DNA from: an uncultured Lentisphaerota bacterium
GTDB taxonomy: Bacteria > Verrucomicrobiota > Kiritimatiellia > CAIQIC01
Assembly: GCA_903912445.1 (NCBI GenBank)
Contig: CAIWHP010000048.1
Span: forward strand, 16,198 to 80,197
DNA: 64,000 bases
Direction: 5' to 3'
Positions 1-9,863 of the stretch are shown one piece after another. Below the pieces are notes generated by a model. The model was not told the DNA's origin. It ran no database searches and saw only the letters and a program-made list of their open reading frames with translations. Each line of letters opens with the position of its first letter. Positions within the stretch are counted from its first letter, which is position 1. The translations under genes were made by a program, and so were the position numbers.

Positions 1-1719
1 CCACGGAACGCCCTCTTGTCGGTGGCTCGGGTGGATTTTCCGGTAATAGAGGTGTCGAATCAGGAATCAGACAGGGAAAAACGCTGCTTGCTCCCGTATC
101 GGGAAGGAAGACTGACGCCGTTGAGCTTGCCGCTCTCCGATGAGCCGAAGTTCGATTTTTTCACCTACCCGAAGCATCTTTTTGCCCAGATGATCGCGTG
201 CCTTGGCACAAAGGGCGGATTCCTCTTATGGACTGATGACCAGAAAGGCTGCGTCAAAGAGTTTGGCCGGGATCATGACAAGCACAACTCCACCTTCAGA
301 ATTAAGCATTTTTTTGCCTATGAACCTGGGAAGCCATGCGAACTGGCGTATCGATCCCGGATAACCTTTACCGGGCCGGAGTGGCAGGATGCCGCCGATG
401 TTTATAGAGACTGGGCATCGAAGCAGCCGTGGTCAGCCGTCAAATTAAAGGAGCGCAAAGATATACCCGGGATCCTCGAGGCCCCGCCTGTCTGTGTGTC
501 GGGCCAAATTGACAAAGAAGATCTAAGCGCGCTGCCGGGCAAGCTCAAGGCATGGGGTGAGCTGTATCAGGCGCCCGTCATCTACCGGCCTCTCGGCTGG
601 GAGAAGCACGGCAACTGGATGGGCATTGATTATTTCCCCACCTCCGTCGGCGACGAGAGCTTTGCGGCAACGGCCCAGCGCCTTAGAGATGAGGGTGTCG
701 TGATGGCGGGCTTCATCTCGGGCTTTGCCTGGAAGACACGCCTGGGCAAAGGGGAAGGCGGGGATACAAACAGGGAGAAGACCACGCGTCTTCTTGAAAA
801 GTATTTTCATGACCATAACGGGAATGCCTTATGCGAGCAGGATCGGGAAGGGAAAGTGAGAAGTCCTGTACGGGTTTGCAGGGGGACCGAGTTCGGCAGG
901 AATTTTCTGCAGAATACCGCGAAACGACTGTTTGATCTGGGGGTGAGCGTTATCCATGACGATGTGGACTACGGCACCTTTCAGTTCGTAAGCGAAGGCT
1001 GTTTTAACAAAGCCCACGGCCACCCTGTCCCGTACGGGACATGGGAAATAGAGACAACGCGAAAGGCATTTCAAGACATCAGCAAGGACGCCCGACAACG
1101 CGGGATCAAGGAGTTTTTTATCACGAAGGAGTATTACACCGAGCTGTTGAATCAGGATATCCATGCCTCACAAGCCCGATTCTTCAAGGCGGTGCATGAG
1201 CCCCATCACGCACCTCTGGCCCAATATCTGTATCACGAATACGTCTTTTCAATTTTCGGCTGGGGCTGCGACAACAGACCGGTGAGCGCGCAGACCGCCA
1301 TGTTGCTGGTGTCCGGGCAGATCCCCTGCTTTCCTTCTTGGGGAAAAGCCGTTGAAAAACCGGGAAAAAACAGAATGGTTGCGGATTACTATGAGGCCAT
1401 GAAAACGCATGCCAAAGAATTCCTGTTATTCGGAAGGATGAGACGACCGCTCGCGATGGAAGATGCAAAGGCCCCCGCTATCATCCAAAGCGCTTGGGAC
1501 GATGAGCGCGGGAAGGTCGGTGTATTCGCCGTGAACACCCGAAGCCAGGAGGCTGTGCTCAAAGTCCCCGCGCCGGGCCGTGGCACATGGCAGGCGACGT
1601 TCTACCTCGGAGCAACTCAGCAACAGACGCAGAGAATCCCCGCTGGCGCTTCACTGGAGTGGCGCCTGCCGCCGGGCCGGCTCGCGTCCATCGTGTTCAA
1701 ACCGGGGGTTGCGCGATGA
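1..1719 (+). CDS. DUF6259-type glycoside-hydrolase-like protein (5' end outside window)
   Basis: The frame is open to the window edge, so the N-terminus is missing; the first possible start inside is a TTG at 16. The visible part is about 570 residues. It resembles DUF6259 proteins, predicted TIM-barrel carbohydrate-active enzymes: an 'ADVYRDWASKQPW' segment near residue 125, a run of barrel-like strands with acidic ends such as 'VSVIHDDVDYG', and a C-terminal beta-rich region starting around residue 490 that resembles the usual GH accessory domain. It is the first gene of a co-directional cluster, 67 bp before a GH127 gene, so a role in plant- or algal-type polysaccharide breakdown is likely. 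Substrate is unknown. Family assignment is by recalled motif resemblance only. Confidence 0.6.
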   Translation, partial: PRNALLSVARVDFPVIEVSNQESDREKRCLLPYREGRLTPLSLPLSDEPKFDFFTYPKHLFAQMIACLGTKGGFLLWTDDQKGCVKEFGRDHDKHNSTFRIKHFFAYEPGKPCELAYRSRITFTGPEWQDAADVYRDWASKQPWSAVKLKERKDIPGILEAPPVCVSGQIDKEDLSALPGKLKAWGELYQAPVIYRPLGWEKHGNWMGIDYFPTSVGDESFAATAQRLRDEGVVMAGFISGFAWKTRLGKGEGGDTNREKTTRLLEKYFHDHNGNALCEQDREGKVRSPVRVCRGTEFGRNFLQNTAKRLFDLGVSVIHDDVDYGTFQFVSEGCFNKAHGHPVPYGTWEIETTRKAFQDISKDARQRGIKEFFITKEYYTELLNQDIHASQARFFKAVHEPHHAPLAQYLYHEYVFSIFGWGCDNRPVSAQTAMLLVSGQIPCFPSWGKAVEKPGKNRMVADYYEAMKTHAKEFLLFGRMRRPLAMEDAKAPAIIQSAWDDERGKVGVFAVNTRSQEAVLKVPAPGRGTWQATFYLGATQQQTQRIPAGASLEWRLPPGRLASIVFKPGVAR

Positions 1720-1786
1720 GCCGACTGCGCCATGATGGGCGAACCGTTCTGGCCGCAGGGGAACCTAAACCCGTGGAGACGGTGAA

Positions 1787-3910
1787 ATGACGGACACAAA
1801 AAGAGACCTCACCTGTTGGTGTTGGGCTGCACTGTGGTTTTTGCTTTTGCCTTGTCTCGGGATTCCAAAAGCCCACGCAACTGCGCCTGTTTCTCCGACA
1901 GCCAACGCGCCGACGCACGCCAAAATTTCCGGCGACATGCCGATCGACGCGGTGAAATGGACCGGCGGCTTCTGGCAGGACCGGATGCAACGGCTGCGCA
2001 ACATCCACCTGCCCGGCGTCCTGGACGGCTCGTTCATGTCCGTCGAGAACGGTTCAACTTTCCTGAACCTGCTCCGGGCCGCGAAACTGGAAAAAGGGGG
2101 CGCGCAGGGCAGCACATGGAGCGACGGCGACTGTTACCTTGTGCTGGATACCGTGGCGCGTCTGCAGGCTTACCAGCCTGATGCGTACCTGAAAGCCGCG
2201 CTCGATCGCTGGCTAGCGATTATCGCGCGGATCCAACTCGAGGATGGACTGGTGGACAGTTGGACCGTCCTTGGTGAGTTCGACGCCACCCACGGCAAGC
2301 CCTGGCGGTGGCAGATCAAGAAGGGTGGCGGGGACGGCTTCCATGGGGCCCTGCACTACAACACGGGGTCGCTTTACGCTTTCGCGTCCACCCTCCAGCG
2401 CGCCACCGGGGACGGCCGCGCACTGGCTGTCGCCGACAAGGCTGTGCGCGGGTTCATGGCGCGCAACAACACCGTGGCGGGACCGATGCAATGGGCCGTT
2501 CCCGAACTCTACGCCCGCACCGGCGACGCCGGCCTGCTTGAGGCGCTGCGCCGCGCCTCAGCGGGCCAGAACTCCGTTTTTGGCCCCCCGGTGCGCCAAG
2601 CGGAGGAGATCTTTGGCCATAACACACAGGCGGCCCACACGCTGCTCCGCGAGACCGCGTATTGCGGGCTGACCGGAGACAAGGACTTGCTGAGCGCCCT
2701 TCAGCGCTTGGCCTCAAATCAGCTGACAAAAAAGACCTTCATCACCGGCGCGGTGGCTCCCGTGCATCGGGGGCGCAGGCCGGAGCAGGTCGTCGGCGGC
2801 AAGACCTATCCCGGGGCGGACTACAACGAGGCGGTGGGTCCGGCCTACGAACTGCCGAACGATAGCGCCTACTGCGAAAGCTGCGGCCAGTGCCTCTTTG
2901 CGGAATGGTATTACCGCCTGTTCCGCCTCACCGGCGAGGCGGCCTACATGGATGCCGTGGAACGCGCGCTCTATAACACGGTGCCGGGCTGCGCCGATCT
3001 GGACCGCCCGCATTTCTTCTACTGCAACCCGCAGGAACAACTGACCGGCTCCCAGCGCAGCCATGCCAACGGTCCGGAATCCAAGTGGGAGGCCCACTAC
3101 ACATGGCGGCGCCAGTTCACCAAGCAGGCCGCCTGCTGCCCGCCGAAGGTGATGCGGGCACTCGCGATGTCGGTCGAAATGGCTTACAACGTCAACCGCG
3201 AAGGGTTGTGGGTGAACCTCTATGGCGACAACACGACCCGGGTCACACTGCCAGCAGGAGGGCGGTTGGCATGCCAGCAGGCCAGCGCGTATCCTTGGGA
3301 CGGCAAGGTGCGGCTCGTGCTCCAGCAGGTTGAATCCGAAAAACCGTTTGGCGTTTTCCTGCGTATCCCCGGCTGGGTGAAGGGCCCCGTCCGCATCGCG
3401 GTGAATGGGCAGACGGTTGCGGGTGTGCCGTCTCGAAGCGCCTACCATCCCCTCCAGCGGAACTGGAAATCCGGCGACGTCGTGGAACTGGAGTTGCCGA
3501 TGCCGGTGTGCTACATGGCTGCGCATCCAGCCGTGGCGGACGCCCGCGGCAAAGTGGCGGTGATGCGCGGGCCGATGGTCTATTGCATCGAAGGCGACGA
3601 TGTGCCGGCGGACATCGCGCTGGAACATATCCGCGTTCCTGGTGGAGCGGAGTTGAAGCCTGCTTTCACGAAAGAATTGGGCGGTGTAATGAAACTTACA
3701 GGAACGCTGATCTGCAGCACGAACGCGCCGGCAACCGGCGCCAAACTGATCCGCGATGAAGCCACGGCTCTTTACCGCGAGGCGCGGTTTGCGGAGGGTG
3801 CGCAAACACTGTCGCAGGGCGACCACCGCGTCAGCGTGAGTATGGTTCCCTACTACGCGCGACTGAACCGAAAGAGCGATTGTTTTCGCATCTGGCTGCC
3901 GGTCTATTGA
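1787..3910 (+). CDS. GH127 family enzyme (putative beta-L-arabinofuranosidase), paralog 1
   Basis: 707 residues with a hydrophobic leader (about residues 9-30), so probably exported. GH127 enzymes hydrolyse beta-L-arabinofuranosides using a zinc-bound cysteine nucleophile. The family signature is visible: 'CESC' gives E364 and C366 and 'CCPPK' gives C450-C451, the four zinc ligands/nucleophile equivalents of HypBA1 E338, C340, C417, C418. E348 lies exactly 16 residues before E364, as acid/base E322 does in HypBA1. 'DAVKWTGGFWQDR' near residue 55 is the usual start of the catalytic (alpha/alpha)6 barrel; the C-terminal third is beta-rich. The start is preceded by a purine-rich GGAGACGG. It is followed after 18 bp by a GH43-like gene. 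It is closer in sequence to the GH127 copy at 10410-12494 than to the one at 12553-14655. Confidence 0.9.
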   Translation: MTDTKRDLTCWCWAALWFLLLPCLGIPKAHATAPVSPTANAPTHAKISGDMPIDAVKWTGGFWQDRMQRLRNIHLPGVLDGSFMSVENGSTFLNLLRAAKLEKGGAQGSTWSDGDCYLVLDTVARLQAYQPDAYLKAALDRWLAIIARIQLEDGLVDSWTVLGEFDATHGKPWRWQIKKGGGDGFHGALHYNTGSLYAFASTLQRATGDGRALAVADKAVRGFMARNNTVAGPMQWAVPELYARTGDAGLLEALRRASAGQNSVFGPPVRQAEEIFGHNTQAAHTLLRETAYCGLTGDKDLLSALQRLASNQLTKKTFITGAVAPVHRGRRPEQVVGGKTYPGADYNEAVGPAYELPNDSAYCESCGQCLFAEWYYRLFRLTGEAAYMDAVERALYNTVPGCADLDRPHFFYCNPQEQLTGSQRSHANGPESKWEAHYTWRRQFTKQAACCPPKVMRALAMSVEMAYNVNREGLWVNLYGDNTTRVTLPAGGRLACQQASAYPWDGKVRLVLQQVESEKPFGVFLRIPGWVKGPVRIAVNGQTVAGVPSRSAYHPLQRNWKSGDVVELELPMPVCYMAAHPAVADARGKVAVMRGPMVYCIEGDDVPADIALEHIRVPGGAELKPAFTKELGGVMKLTGTLICSTNAPATGAKLIRDEATALYREARFAEGAQTLSQGDHRVSVSMVPYYARLNRKSDCFRIWLPVY

Positions 3911-3928
3911 TGGAGGACGTTGACGATC

Positions 3929-5320
3929 ATGAAACGAACGCTCTTCTTTCTCTCACTTTTCCTCGCCACAACGCTCCGCGCCGAGGACAACGCCAGCGCC
4001 TCTGTCGCGAAACTCGACGCCAGCGCCGCCCTCGCGCTCGCCGAGACCATTCCGCTGTTGACGGTGAACCTCAACAACTACAAGCACCCCGCGAATCCCA
4101 TCCTCACCGCGGGCGAGAAAGGCGCGTGGGACGAGGCCGGCATCGAGCGCGTGGCGGTCATTCGCGTCGGACGCGAGGATTGGCGGATGTGGTATGCCTG
4201 CACGGGCAAGCGGCACAGCATCGGCCTCGCGACATCGAAGGATGGCGTGTGTTGGACGAAACATCCCGGCAACCCGGTGCTGGAACCGACCGAGCCGTGG
4301 GAAGGGACGTTTCTTTCGCCCTCCAGCGTGTTGCGAGTGAACGGCAGGTTCTACCTCTACTACTGGGCGCCGGGCCACGTCTTTGCTGATCCGAAAACCG
4401 GCAAGCTGCCGCCGCCCATGATGAAATACATCGCGCTCGCCACGTCCGAAGACGGCCTTCATTGGACGCGGCAGGGCAATGTGGACGGCCGCAAAGGCGC
4501 CGTGCTTGGCCCCGAGCCGCCGGGCATCAACGAGCATCCTGCCGTCGGCGGCAGTGGCGTGGATGCGGCGAAAGTGTTCTATCTGCCCGAAGAGAAAACG
4601 CGGCCGTGGCGGATGATTTACACCGCGTTCGGCCTGCACGGCCAATGGAACGGTCTCGCGGAAAGCGACGACGGCATCGTGTGGCACCGGACGAAAGCGC
4701 CCGTCGCGAACCACAGCGGCTTCTACACGCGCGCCACCGGCGACCATCACGACAGCGGCCAGACCATCCGTTGTCCGGTGCGCATCGGCAGCGTGTGGGC
4801 CGGCTTGAGCTACGAACTCGACAGCCGCGACTCCGCGCCGATGGTCGGCCTCTCGCTCGACCGCTGGATCACGCTCGGACGGCGCACGCTCTATCGCAAC
4901 CAGGATTACGAGCGCGGCAGCCTCCATCCGTGGAGCCTCGAAGCCGACGACGAATGGTTCTCCCTCTATTACAGCACGGGCCGGCAAAGCCTCGGCCTCA
5001 TTCGTGCACCGAAACGCTCCACGCACCAGCCCCTCGTGCTCTGGGAGAAACAAGCCATCGAACCCGCCGGCGCCCAGAGCAAGATTCTGGAACCTGACCG
5101 GACTCCGTTTGCGTTGCACCTGGCCAGCGATCAGGACGGCGAGTTGCGACTTGTCGCCTGGCATCCCGCCACGCAGGCTTGGCTGGAACTTGATCCCATG
5201 CCCGTCCACGCCGGCAAGCTGTGCAGCATCGCGCCGCTGCCAGCCCACGCGAAGCTGCGGTTGAAATTCACACCAAAACAACCCCGCGCCACCGTCTCGG
5301 CGTGGGTGATTCCGCAATGA
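3929..5320 (+). CDS. Secreted five-bladed-propeller glycosidase-like protein (GH43/GH32/GH130 superfamily)
   Basis: 463 residues if started at ATG 3929, which directly opens a signal peptide (MKRTLFFLSLFLATTLRA); a TTG nine bases upstream is possible, but GGAGGA at 3912 is better spaced to the ATG. The protein repeats blade-like elements of five-bladed propeller glycosidases: 'WRMWYACTGKRHSIGLATSKDGVCWTKH' style blades recur ('YIALATSEDGLHWTRQG', 'WNGLAESDDGIVWHR', 'EWFSLYYSTGRQSLGLIRAP'). Such folds occur in GH32, GH43, GH62, GH68 and GH130; I cannot settle which one, nor identify catalytic acids with certainty. It sits between two other secreted proteins in the polysaccharide cluster. Arabinan or fructan side-chain removal would fit; this is inference. 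Confidence 0.7.
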   Translation: MKRTLFFLSLFLATTLRAEDNASASVAKLDASAALALAETIPLLTVNLNNYKHPANPILTAGEKGAWDEAGIERVAVIRVGREDWRMWYACTGKRHSIGLATSKDGVCWTKHPGNPVLEPTEPWEGTFLSPSSVLRVNGRFYLYYWAPGHVFADPKTGKLPPPMMKYIALATSEDGLHWTRQGNVDGRKGAVLGPEPPGINEHPAVGGSGVDAAKVFYLPEEKTRPWRMIYTAFGLHGQWNGLAESDDGIVWHRTKAPVANHSGFYTRATGDHHDSGQTIRCPVRIGSVWAGLSYELDSRDSAPMVGLSLDRWITLGRRTLYRNQDYERGSLHPWSLEADDEWFSLYYSTGRQSLGLIRAPKRSTHQPLVLWEKQAIEPAGAQSKILEPDRTPFALHLASDQDGELRLVAWHPATQAWLELDPMPVHAGKLCSIAPLPAHAKLRLKFTPKQPRATVSAWVIPQ

Positions 5321-5343
5321 TACAATCTCAAGCATCAACTATC

Positions 5344-7026
5344 ATGAACCACACCCTCATACTCCTCACCGCCCTGTTGCTGGCTCCGCTGGCCGAGTCG
5401 CATGTTGCCGATGCGCCGGCAAACTTGCTGCCACCATGGCAACACCAGGATATCGGCAGCGCGCAAGTGGGCCACAAGGTTCCCTCCGTGCCCGTCGAGA
5501 AGTTCGGAAAAAACGCGCTGTTCGGGAAAAGTGGGCTGATTGCGGGCACGGCGCAGCACTCCGACAGTGTGTTCACCGTGCAAGGCACGATGGACATCTG
5601 GGGACCCATGGATGGCGGTCATTTCGTCTGGCAGCCGGTGCAGGGCGACTTCGTGTTCGTCGCGCGCGTGGCGAGTATGGACAATCCCGGGGGAAACAAG
5701 CATGCGAAGGCGGGCCTTTGTCTTCGCGAAACGCTCGAGGGCGGGTCGCGCAACATCTCGCAGTGCATCACGCCTGTGGACGGCACGCAGTTCCTCTATC
5801 GCGAAACGACGGACGGCAAAACGGTGCGTATTTCCCCCGATGCTGCCGCGCCGCGGTCCAGCGTGCCCAAGGAAACCTTCCCGTGCTGGCTCAAGCTGGT
5901 GCGCAGCGGAAATGAATTCAGCGGCTACGAATCCCTCGACGGCGAAACGTGGTGGCTCACCGGCACCCTCAAGCTCGACTTCAAGGCGGATGCGTTCATC
6001 GGCCTCTCGTCGTCGTCGCACACCACGAACACGCTCACCACGTCGGTGTTCGACCACGTGCAGCTTTCCACGTCCAAAGCGGGCGCGGGGACAAAGTCCG
6101 CAAAAAACCGGCGCGCGCAACTTATGACCATCGGGATTGATGGCTCGGACAAGCGCCTCATCTACGAGACGACCACCGGCCTCGAAGCGCCCAACTGGTC
6201 GCCCGACGGGAAGTGGCTCGTCTGCAATGGCGGCGGCGCGCTGTGGCGCATCGCGGCGGACGGCAGCGGCCAGCCGGAGAAGATTCCCACCGGCAACGTG
6301 CAGAAGGTGAACAACGACCACGTGCTCGCACCCAATGGCAGGACGATATACTTCAGCGCGGCGGGCCACCTCTACGCGGTGCCGTTTGCGGGCGGGCAGC
6401 CGCGGCGCGTTTCCAACGACCAGCCTCCGGCGCGGCAGTACAAATATTTCCTGCACGGAGTTTCGCCCGATGAGCAGACGCTCGCCTACGTGGGCGTGGA
6501 AAGCGCCAACGGCGATCCGTGGGGGCGCATGGACCTCTTCACGATTCCCGCCGCCGGCGGTGCCGACACGCGCCTGACGAACACGCCCGCGCCTGATGAT
6601 GGTCCGGAATATTCATCGGACGGAAAATGGATTTATTTCAACTCCGAACTCAACGCAAAGCTACCCGGCCACGCGCAGTGTTATCGCATGAAACCCGACG
6701 GCACCGGCATTGAGCAACTCACCCACGACGAGCGCGTGAACTGGTTCCCGCACGTCTCGCCCGACGGGAGGTGGATCGTCTATATCAGCTTCCCGCCCGG
6801 CACCGTGAAACACCCGGCGGACAAGGACGTGATCCTCCGTCGCATGCGGCCCGACGGCAGCGAGCAGGCCGACATCATCGCGTTCAACGGCGGCCAGGGC
6901 ACCATCAACGTCAACAGCTGGTCGCCTGACAGCCAACGCTTCGCTTTCGTGATGTATCCGAAGATCGGTGAAACACCGGCGCCAGCCTCGATGCCTGAGC
7001 CAGCAAAAAGTCATGAAATTCGCTGA
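5344..7026 (+). CDS. Secreted two-domain protein: DUF1349-like lectin fold plus TolB/WD40-like propeller
   Basis: 560 residues from ATG 5344, chosen because it directly precedes a signal peptide (MNHTLILLTALLLAPLAES); an in-frame ATG at 5317 is also possible and would leave the stop of the previous gene 0-1 codons away. Residues ~25-245 look like a concanavalin-type/DUF1349 domain ('GDFVFVARVASMDNPGG', 'HAKAGLCLRET', 'FPCWLKLVRSGNEFSGYES'). Residues ~255-560 are TolB-type PD40 blades ('LEAPNWSPDGKWLVCN', 'PDDGPEYSSDGKWIYFNS', 'WFPHVSPDGRWIVYIS'). TolB-like proteins of this type are common in Verrucomicrobia sugar clusters, where they are thought to bind carbohydrate or act in the periplasm; no enzymatic residues can be assigned. 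The 3' end overlaps the next gene by 14 bp. Confidence 0.75.
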   Translation: MNHTLILLTALLLAPLAESHVADAPANLLPPWQHQDIGSAQVGHKVPSVPVEKFGKNALFGKSGLIAGTAQHSDSVFTVQGTMDIWGPMDGGHFVWQPVQGDFVFVARVASMDNPGGNKHAKAGLCLRETLEGGSRNISQCITPVDGTQFLYRETTDGKTVRISPDAAAPRSSVPKETFPCWLKLVRSGNEFSGYESLDGETWWLTGTLKLDFKADAFIGLSSSSHTTNTLTTSVFDHVQLSTSKAGAGTKSAKNRRAQLMTIGIDGSDKRLIYETTTGLEAPNWSPDGKWLVCNGGGALWRIAADGSGQPEKIPTGNVQKVNNDHVLAPNGRTIYFSAAGHLYAVPFAGGQPRRVSNDQPPARQYKYFLHGVSPDEQTLAYVGVESANGDPWGRMDLFTIPAAGGADTRLTNTPAPDDGPEYSSDGKWIYFNSELNAKLPGHAQCYRMKPDGTGIEQLTHDERVNWFPHVSPDGRWIVYISFPPGTVKHPADKDVILRRMRPDGSEQADIIAFNGGQGTINVNSWSPDSQRFAFVMYPKIGETPAPASMPEPAKSHEIR

Positions 7027-8143
7027 ACAACTTCAAGCGCCGAATCAAGTAAGAGTCATTGTGCAGCGCCTGCTTGCGGCGACGCTGCTCTGTCTCTGCG
7101 CCGATGGCGTTGCGGCTCCCGCGGCACCATCCGCCAAGTGGCATCCCGGTCATTATGTTTTTCTCAACATGGCGGACATCAATCCCAAGGAACATCTCAC
7201 GGCGCAGTTCTGCGGCGTGCAGAAGTGCTATGGCTGGCCGACGCTGGAGCCGGTGGAGGGGCGCTACGATTTCTCCGTGATCAAAAAGGATCTCGCCCTG
7301 CTGAAAAAGCACGGCAAGCAGCTTGTGTTGCAGGTTCAATACAAGGCTTTCGGCAAGGGCCAGCGGCTCGTGCCCGCCTATATCCAAGGGCCGCAGTATG
7401 GCGGCGGCGTTTATCGCGCCAGCTCCGGCTCGTTCGATCCCGTGCAATGGAACAAGCAGGTGGGCGAGCGCATGGATGCCTTCTTCGCCGCGCTCGGGCG
7501 GGAGTTCGATGCCGACCCGAACGTCGAGGCCGTCGTGCTGCCGGAGACTGCGCCCTCGGCCAACTTTGGCAAGGCGTCCCAGCCCGGCGTCGAGCGTTTC
7601 ACGGAGGCCGGCTATCTCGAGGCGCTCAAGCAACGGCTGACCGCGATGCGCCGCGCCTTCCCGCACACGGTCGTCATCCAGTACGTCAATTATCCCGCAG
7701 GGCTTTTGCCGGAGCTGACGGACTACATGAAGTCGGTCGGCGTGGGCATGGGGGGCCCGGATGTCTATCCGCGTCCGCACCAATACTTCGATCCCGAAAA
7801 GGGCGCGTACCGGCTCTATCCGAAAATGTCGGGCGTCGTGCCGTTGGGCGCGGCCGTGCAGTCGCCGGATTATTCCGTGGCCAGCAAGCAGCGCACGGCG
7901 GCGTTCGATAGCGGCAAGGAGCGCGGCAGCGTGCAGGTCAACTCGGAGGATGAAAAGCCAATCCCCGTCGGCGAGCACCTCGCGCTGGCGCAGGAAAAAC
8001 TGAAGCTCAACTATTTGTTCTGGAGCGCGCATCCGCGCCCGTGTTTCGAGAATGTGAAGACGTTCCTCGCCAAACCTGAACTGGTCCGCGACCCGGCCGG
8101 TGGCTTGGATGCGCACCTGCCAACGAAGGCCTTCCTAAAATGA
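7013..8143 (+). CDS. Secreted TIM-barrel-like protein, paralog of 15057-16127
   Basis: 376 residues from ATG 7013, which overlaps the end of the preceding gene; GTG 7061 would give a more classical signal peptide (MQRLLAATLLCLCADGVAA) and is a real alternative. The mature protein begins 'KWHPGHYVFLNMADINP' and continues with 'GWPTLEPVEGRYDFSVIKKDLALLKKHGKQLVLQVQ', the layout of (beta/alpha)8 glycosidases of clan A (first strand, then W/E/G-Y-DF segment). A possible catalytic acid lies in 'AVVLPETAPS'. The gene at 15057 has the same opening (GHYVMLEPD...) and same order of elements, so they form a paralogous pair within one cluster. No exact GH family recognised. Confidence 0.6.
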   Translation: MKFAEQLQAPNQVRVIVQRLLAATLLCLCADGVAAPAAPSAKWHPGHYVFLNMADINPKEHLTAQFCGVQKCYGWPTLEPVEGRYDFSVIKKDLALLKKHGKQLVLQVQYKAFGKGQRLVPAYIQGPQYGGGVYRASSGSFDPVQWNKQVGERMDAFFAALGREFDADPNVEAVVLPETAPSANFGKASQPGVERFTEAGYLEALKQRLTAMRRAFPHTVVIQYVNYPAGLLPELTDYMKSVGVGMGGPDVYPRPHQYFDPEKGAYRLYPKMSGVVPLGAAVQSPDYSVASKQRTAAFDSGKERGSVQVNSEDEKPIPVGEHLALAQEKLKLNYLFWSAHPRPCFENVKTFLAKPELVRDPAGGLDAHLPTKAFLK

Positions 8144-8252
8144 AAAAGCCAGACATCATGGAGCGCAAGCCATTAAAATGTGTTTCGCTGGCTGCGCGCG
8201 TCCTGGCCGTTGCCGGCGAGGCGGCTGAATATCGCGCAGACAGGGGAGAATC

Positions 8253-9863
8253 ATGAGCATCAAAAAAATTCTACGGCTGCGGTTCGCGTTCGGCGCCAGC
8301 CTGGGTCTCCTTGCCGCGCCGGTCGCGGACGCGCAGGTCATGGTGTGGAGCGGTCCCGGCGGCGACGTCGCGGCGTCTCCCGACTATGACGTGACGGTGA
8401 AGAGTGGCGGCCGGGTCTACAAGCCGTTCACTTATTACTCCTACAACCGCCCCGTGGACAAGCTGCTCGATGCGGAGGGGAAGTACATCAAGCTCGGTTT
8501 TCTGGGCCTGCACTCGAACGAATACAAACGGCCGGAGGAAAATAAGGACACCTACGCCCATTCGTGGACGAGTTTCGATTTCGCGGGTGGCCCCGTCGAA
8601 GTGGAGGTCCGGATCAAGCGGTCGCTGGATGGCCTCACGTTGCCTTTGCGAAGTTGCGGCATCTTCCCCGCCGCGCTCGGGATCAAGGGCCAGATCGTGG
8701 GCGATAACACCATCCGTTTCACGTTGCTCAAACCGGCCAAAATCGCCGTGGTGCCCAATCCGGTCCAGGCGCTCGAAAAGCTCAAGGCCGCCGAATCCAA
8801 GCAGGCCTTCGAAGGCTATCGCAATCCGCTCTTCCTGTTCGCACGGGCACCCGAGACCGATGTCCCTGGCAAAAACGCGCCGGGCACACTGGTCGTCAGT
8901 CCCGGCCGCGCCGGCAGTGTTGCGGAATTCGCCAAGGCCAAGGTCATTTTCTTCGAGCCGGGCGTGCATGATTACTCGCAGTTCAACGCGGCCGATCCGG
9001 AGCACTACATCACGTTGCACCCCGGCCAGACCGCCTACCTGGCCGGCGGCGCGTATGTCTATGGGGTTTTCAGCGCGGACGAACGCCGGCCCGCCATCAG
9101 CGAAATGCCGTTGCTGCGTGGGCGCGGGACGATGTCGGGCGCCAAGCAGCGCTGGTCGGACTTGCCTTACCGCACAACGCTGGAGAAGGGCGTCCGCATG
9201 GACGGCATCCAGATCACCGACGCGCAAAACCACATCAGCCACTCCACCGCGCCCGTGCGCGATGTGGCCGTGGTCGGCGCGTGGCATGGCAACACCGATG
9301 GCTTCACCCGCGAGGTGCCGGCGTCCGAGCCGTACAAGGGCTGGCATCTCGACGACTGCTTCGTCATGGCGGCCGACACGAACTTGAAAGTGGGCGGCCC
9401 CGCCCGCGTGCGGAACTACACGATCTGGCAACTCGCCAATGCCGAGCCATTGTGGATCCGCAACCCGGACGGTTGCGTCGTGGAGGGCTTGCAGGTCATC
9501 GCCTTCAACGCCTGGCCTGCGCGGCAGACCATCAATATCTCCCGCGGCACCGTGAAAAACTCCACCTTCAGGAACATCACCATCGAGGCGCCGTTCGTGC
9601 CGCTGCTCTTCCTGATGCCGATCGGCGCCGAGGCGGGCGGTCCCGTGTACGAGAAGGTCCTCTTCGAAAACATCACGGTGAACACGCCCTTCATCGCGCG
9701 AAAATCGCTGTTCGGCGCGCAAGACGAGGGCGGCGCGCGCGCGGGCCAGGTGGTCTTCCGCAATCTGGTTGTGAACGGGAAGAAGGTTACGACCCAAAAC
9801 TGCGGCGACTATTTTGAACTCCTGAAAGGCGTAACCATCGGGAAGGAGATCGTGTTCGAATGA
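8253..9863 (+). CDS. Secreted right-handed beta-helix protein, GH49 (dextranase/isopullulanase)-like
   Basis: 536 residues with signal peptide ending near 'APVADA' (about residue 28); AGGGGAG upstream is a good ribosome site. An N-terminal beta-sandwich (to about residue 225) precedes 'KVIFFEPGVHDY' and 'LHPGQTAYLAGGAYVYG', a segment typical of the GH49/GH28-like parallel beta-helix, then repeated coils ('VRDVAVVGAW', 'CVVEGLQVIAFNAW', 'NSTFRNITIEAP'). GH49 enzymes cleave alpha-1,6 or alpha-1,4 glucans, but in PVC genomes similar proteins sit in many polysaccharide clusters, so the substrate is open. The stop overlaps the ATG of the next gene (ATGA), implying translational coupling. Confidence 0.7.
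   Translation: MSIKKILRLRFAFGASLGLLAAPVADAQVMVWSGPGGDVAASPDYDVTVKSGGRVYKPFTYYSYNRPVDKLLDAEGKYIKLGFLGLHSNEYKRPEENKDTYAHSWTSFDFAGGPVEVEVRIKRSLDGLTLPLRSCGIFPAALGIKGQIVGDNTIRFTLLKPAKIAVVPNPVQALEKLKAAESKQAFEGYRNPLFLFARAPETDVPGKNAPGTLVVSPGRAGSVAEFAKAKVIFFEPGVHDYSQFNAADPEHYITLHPGQTAYLAGGAYVYGVFSADERRPAISEMPLLRGRGTMSGAKQRWSDLPYRTTLEKGVRMDGIQITDAQNHISHSTAPVRDVAVVGAWHGNTDGFTREVPASEPYKGWHLDDCFVMAADTNLKVGGPARVRNYTIWQLANAEPLWIRNPDGCVVEGLQVIAFNAWPARQTINISRGTVKNSTFRNITIEAPFVPLLFLMPIGAEAGGPVYEKVLFENITVNTPFIARKSLFGAQDEGGARAGQVVFRNLVVNGKKVTTQNCGDYFELLKGVTIGKEIVFE

Noticed and set aside
2714-3826. Long open frame on the minus strand opposite the GH127 gene
   Set aside because: It is antisense to a clearly recognisable enzyme with intact catalytic motifs; such long antisense frames are expected in GC-rich DNA with strong third-position bias, and the product shows no family features.
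3953-5338. 461-residue minus-strand open frame over the GH43-like gene
   Set aside because: Composition (Arg/Ala/Val-rich, no signal or domain) is typical of an antisense shadow of a real gene.
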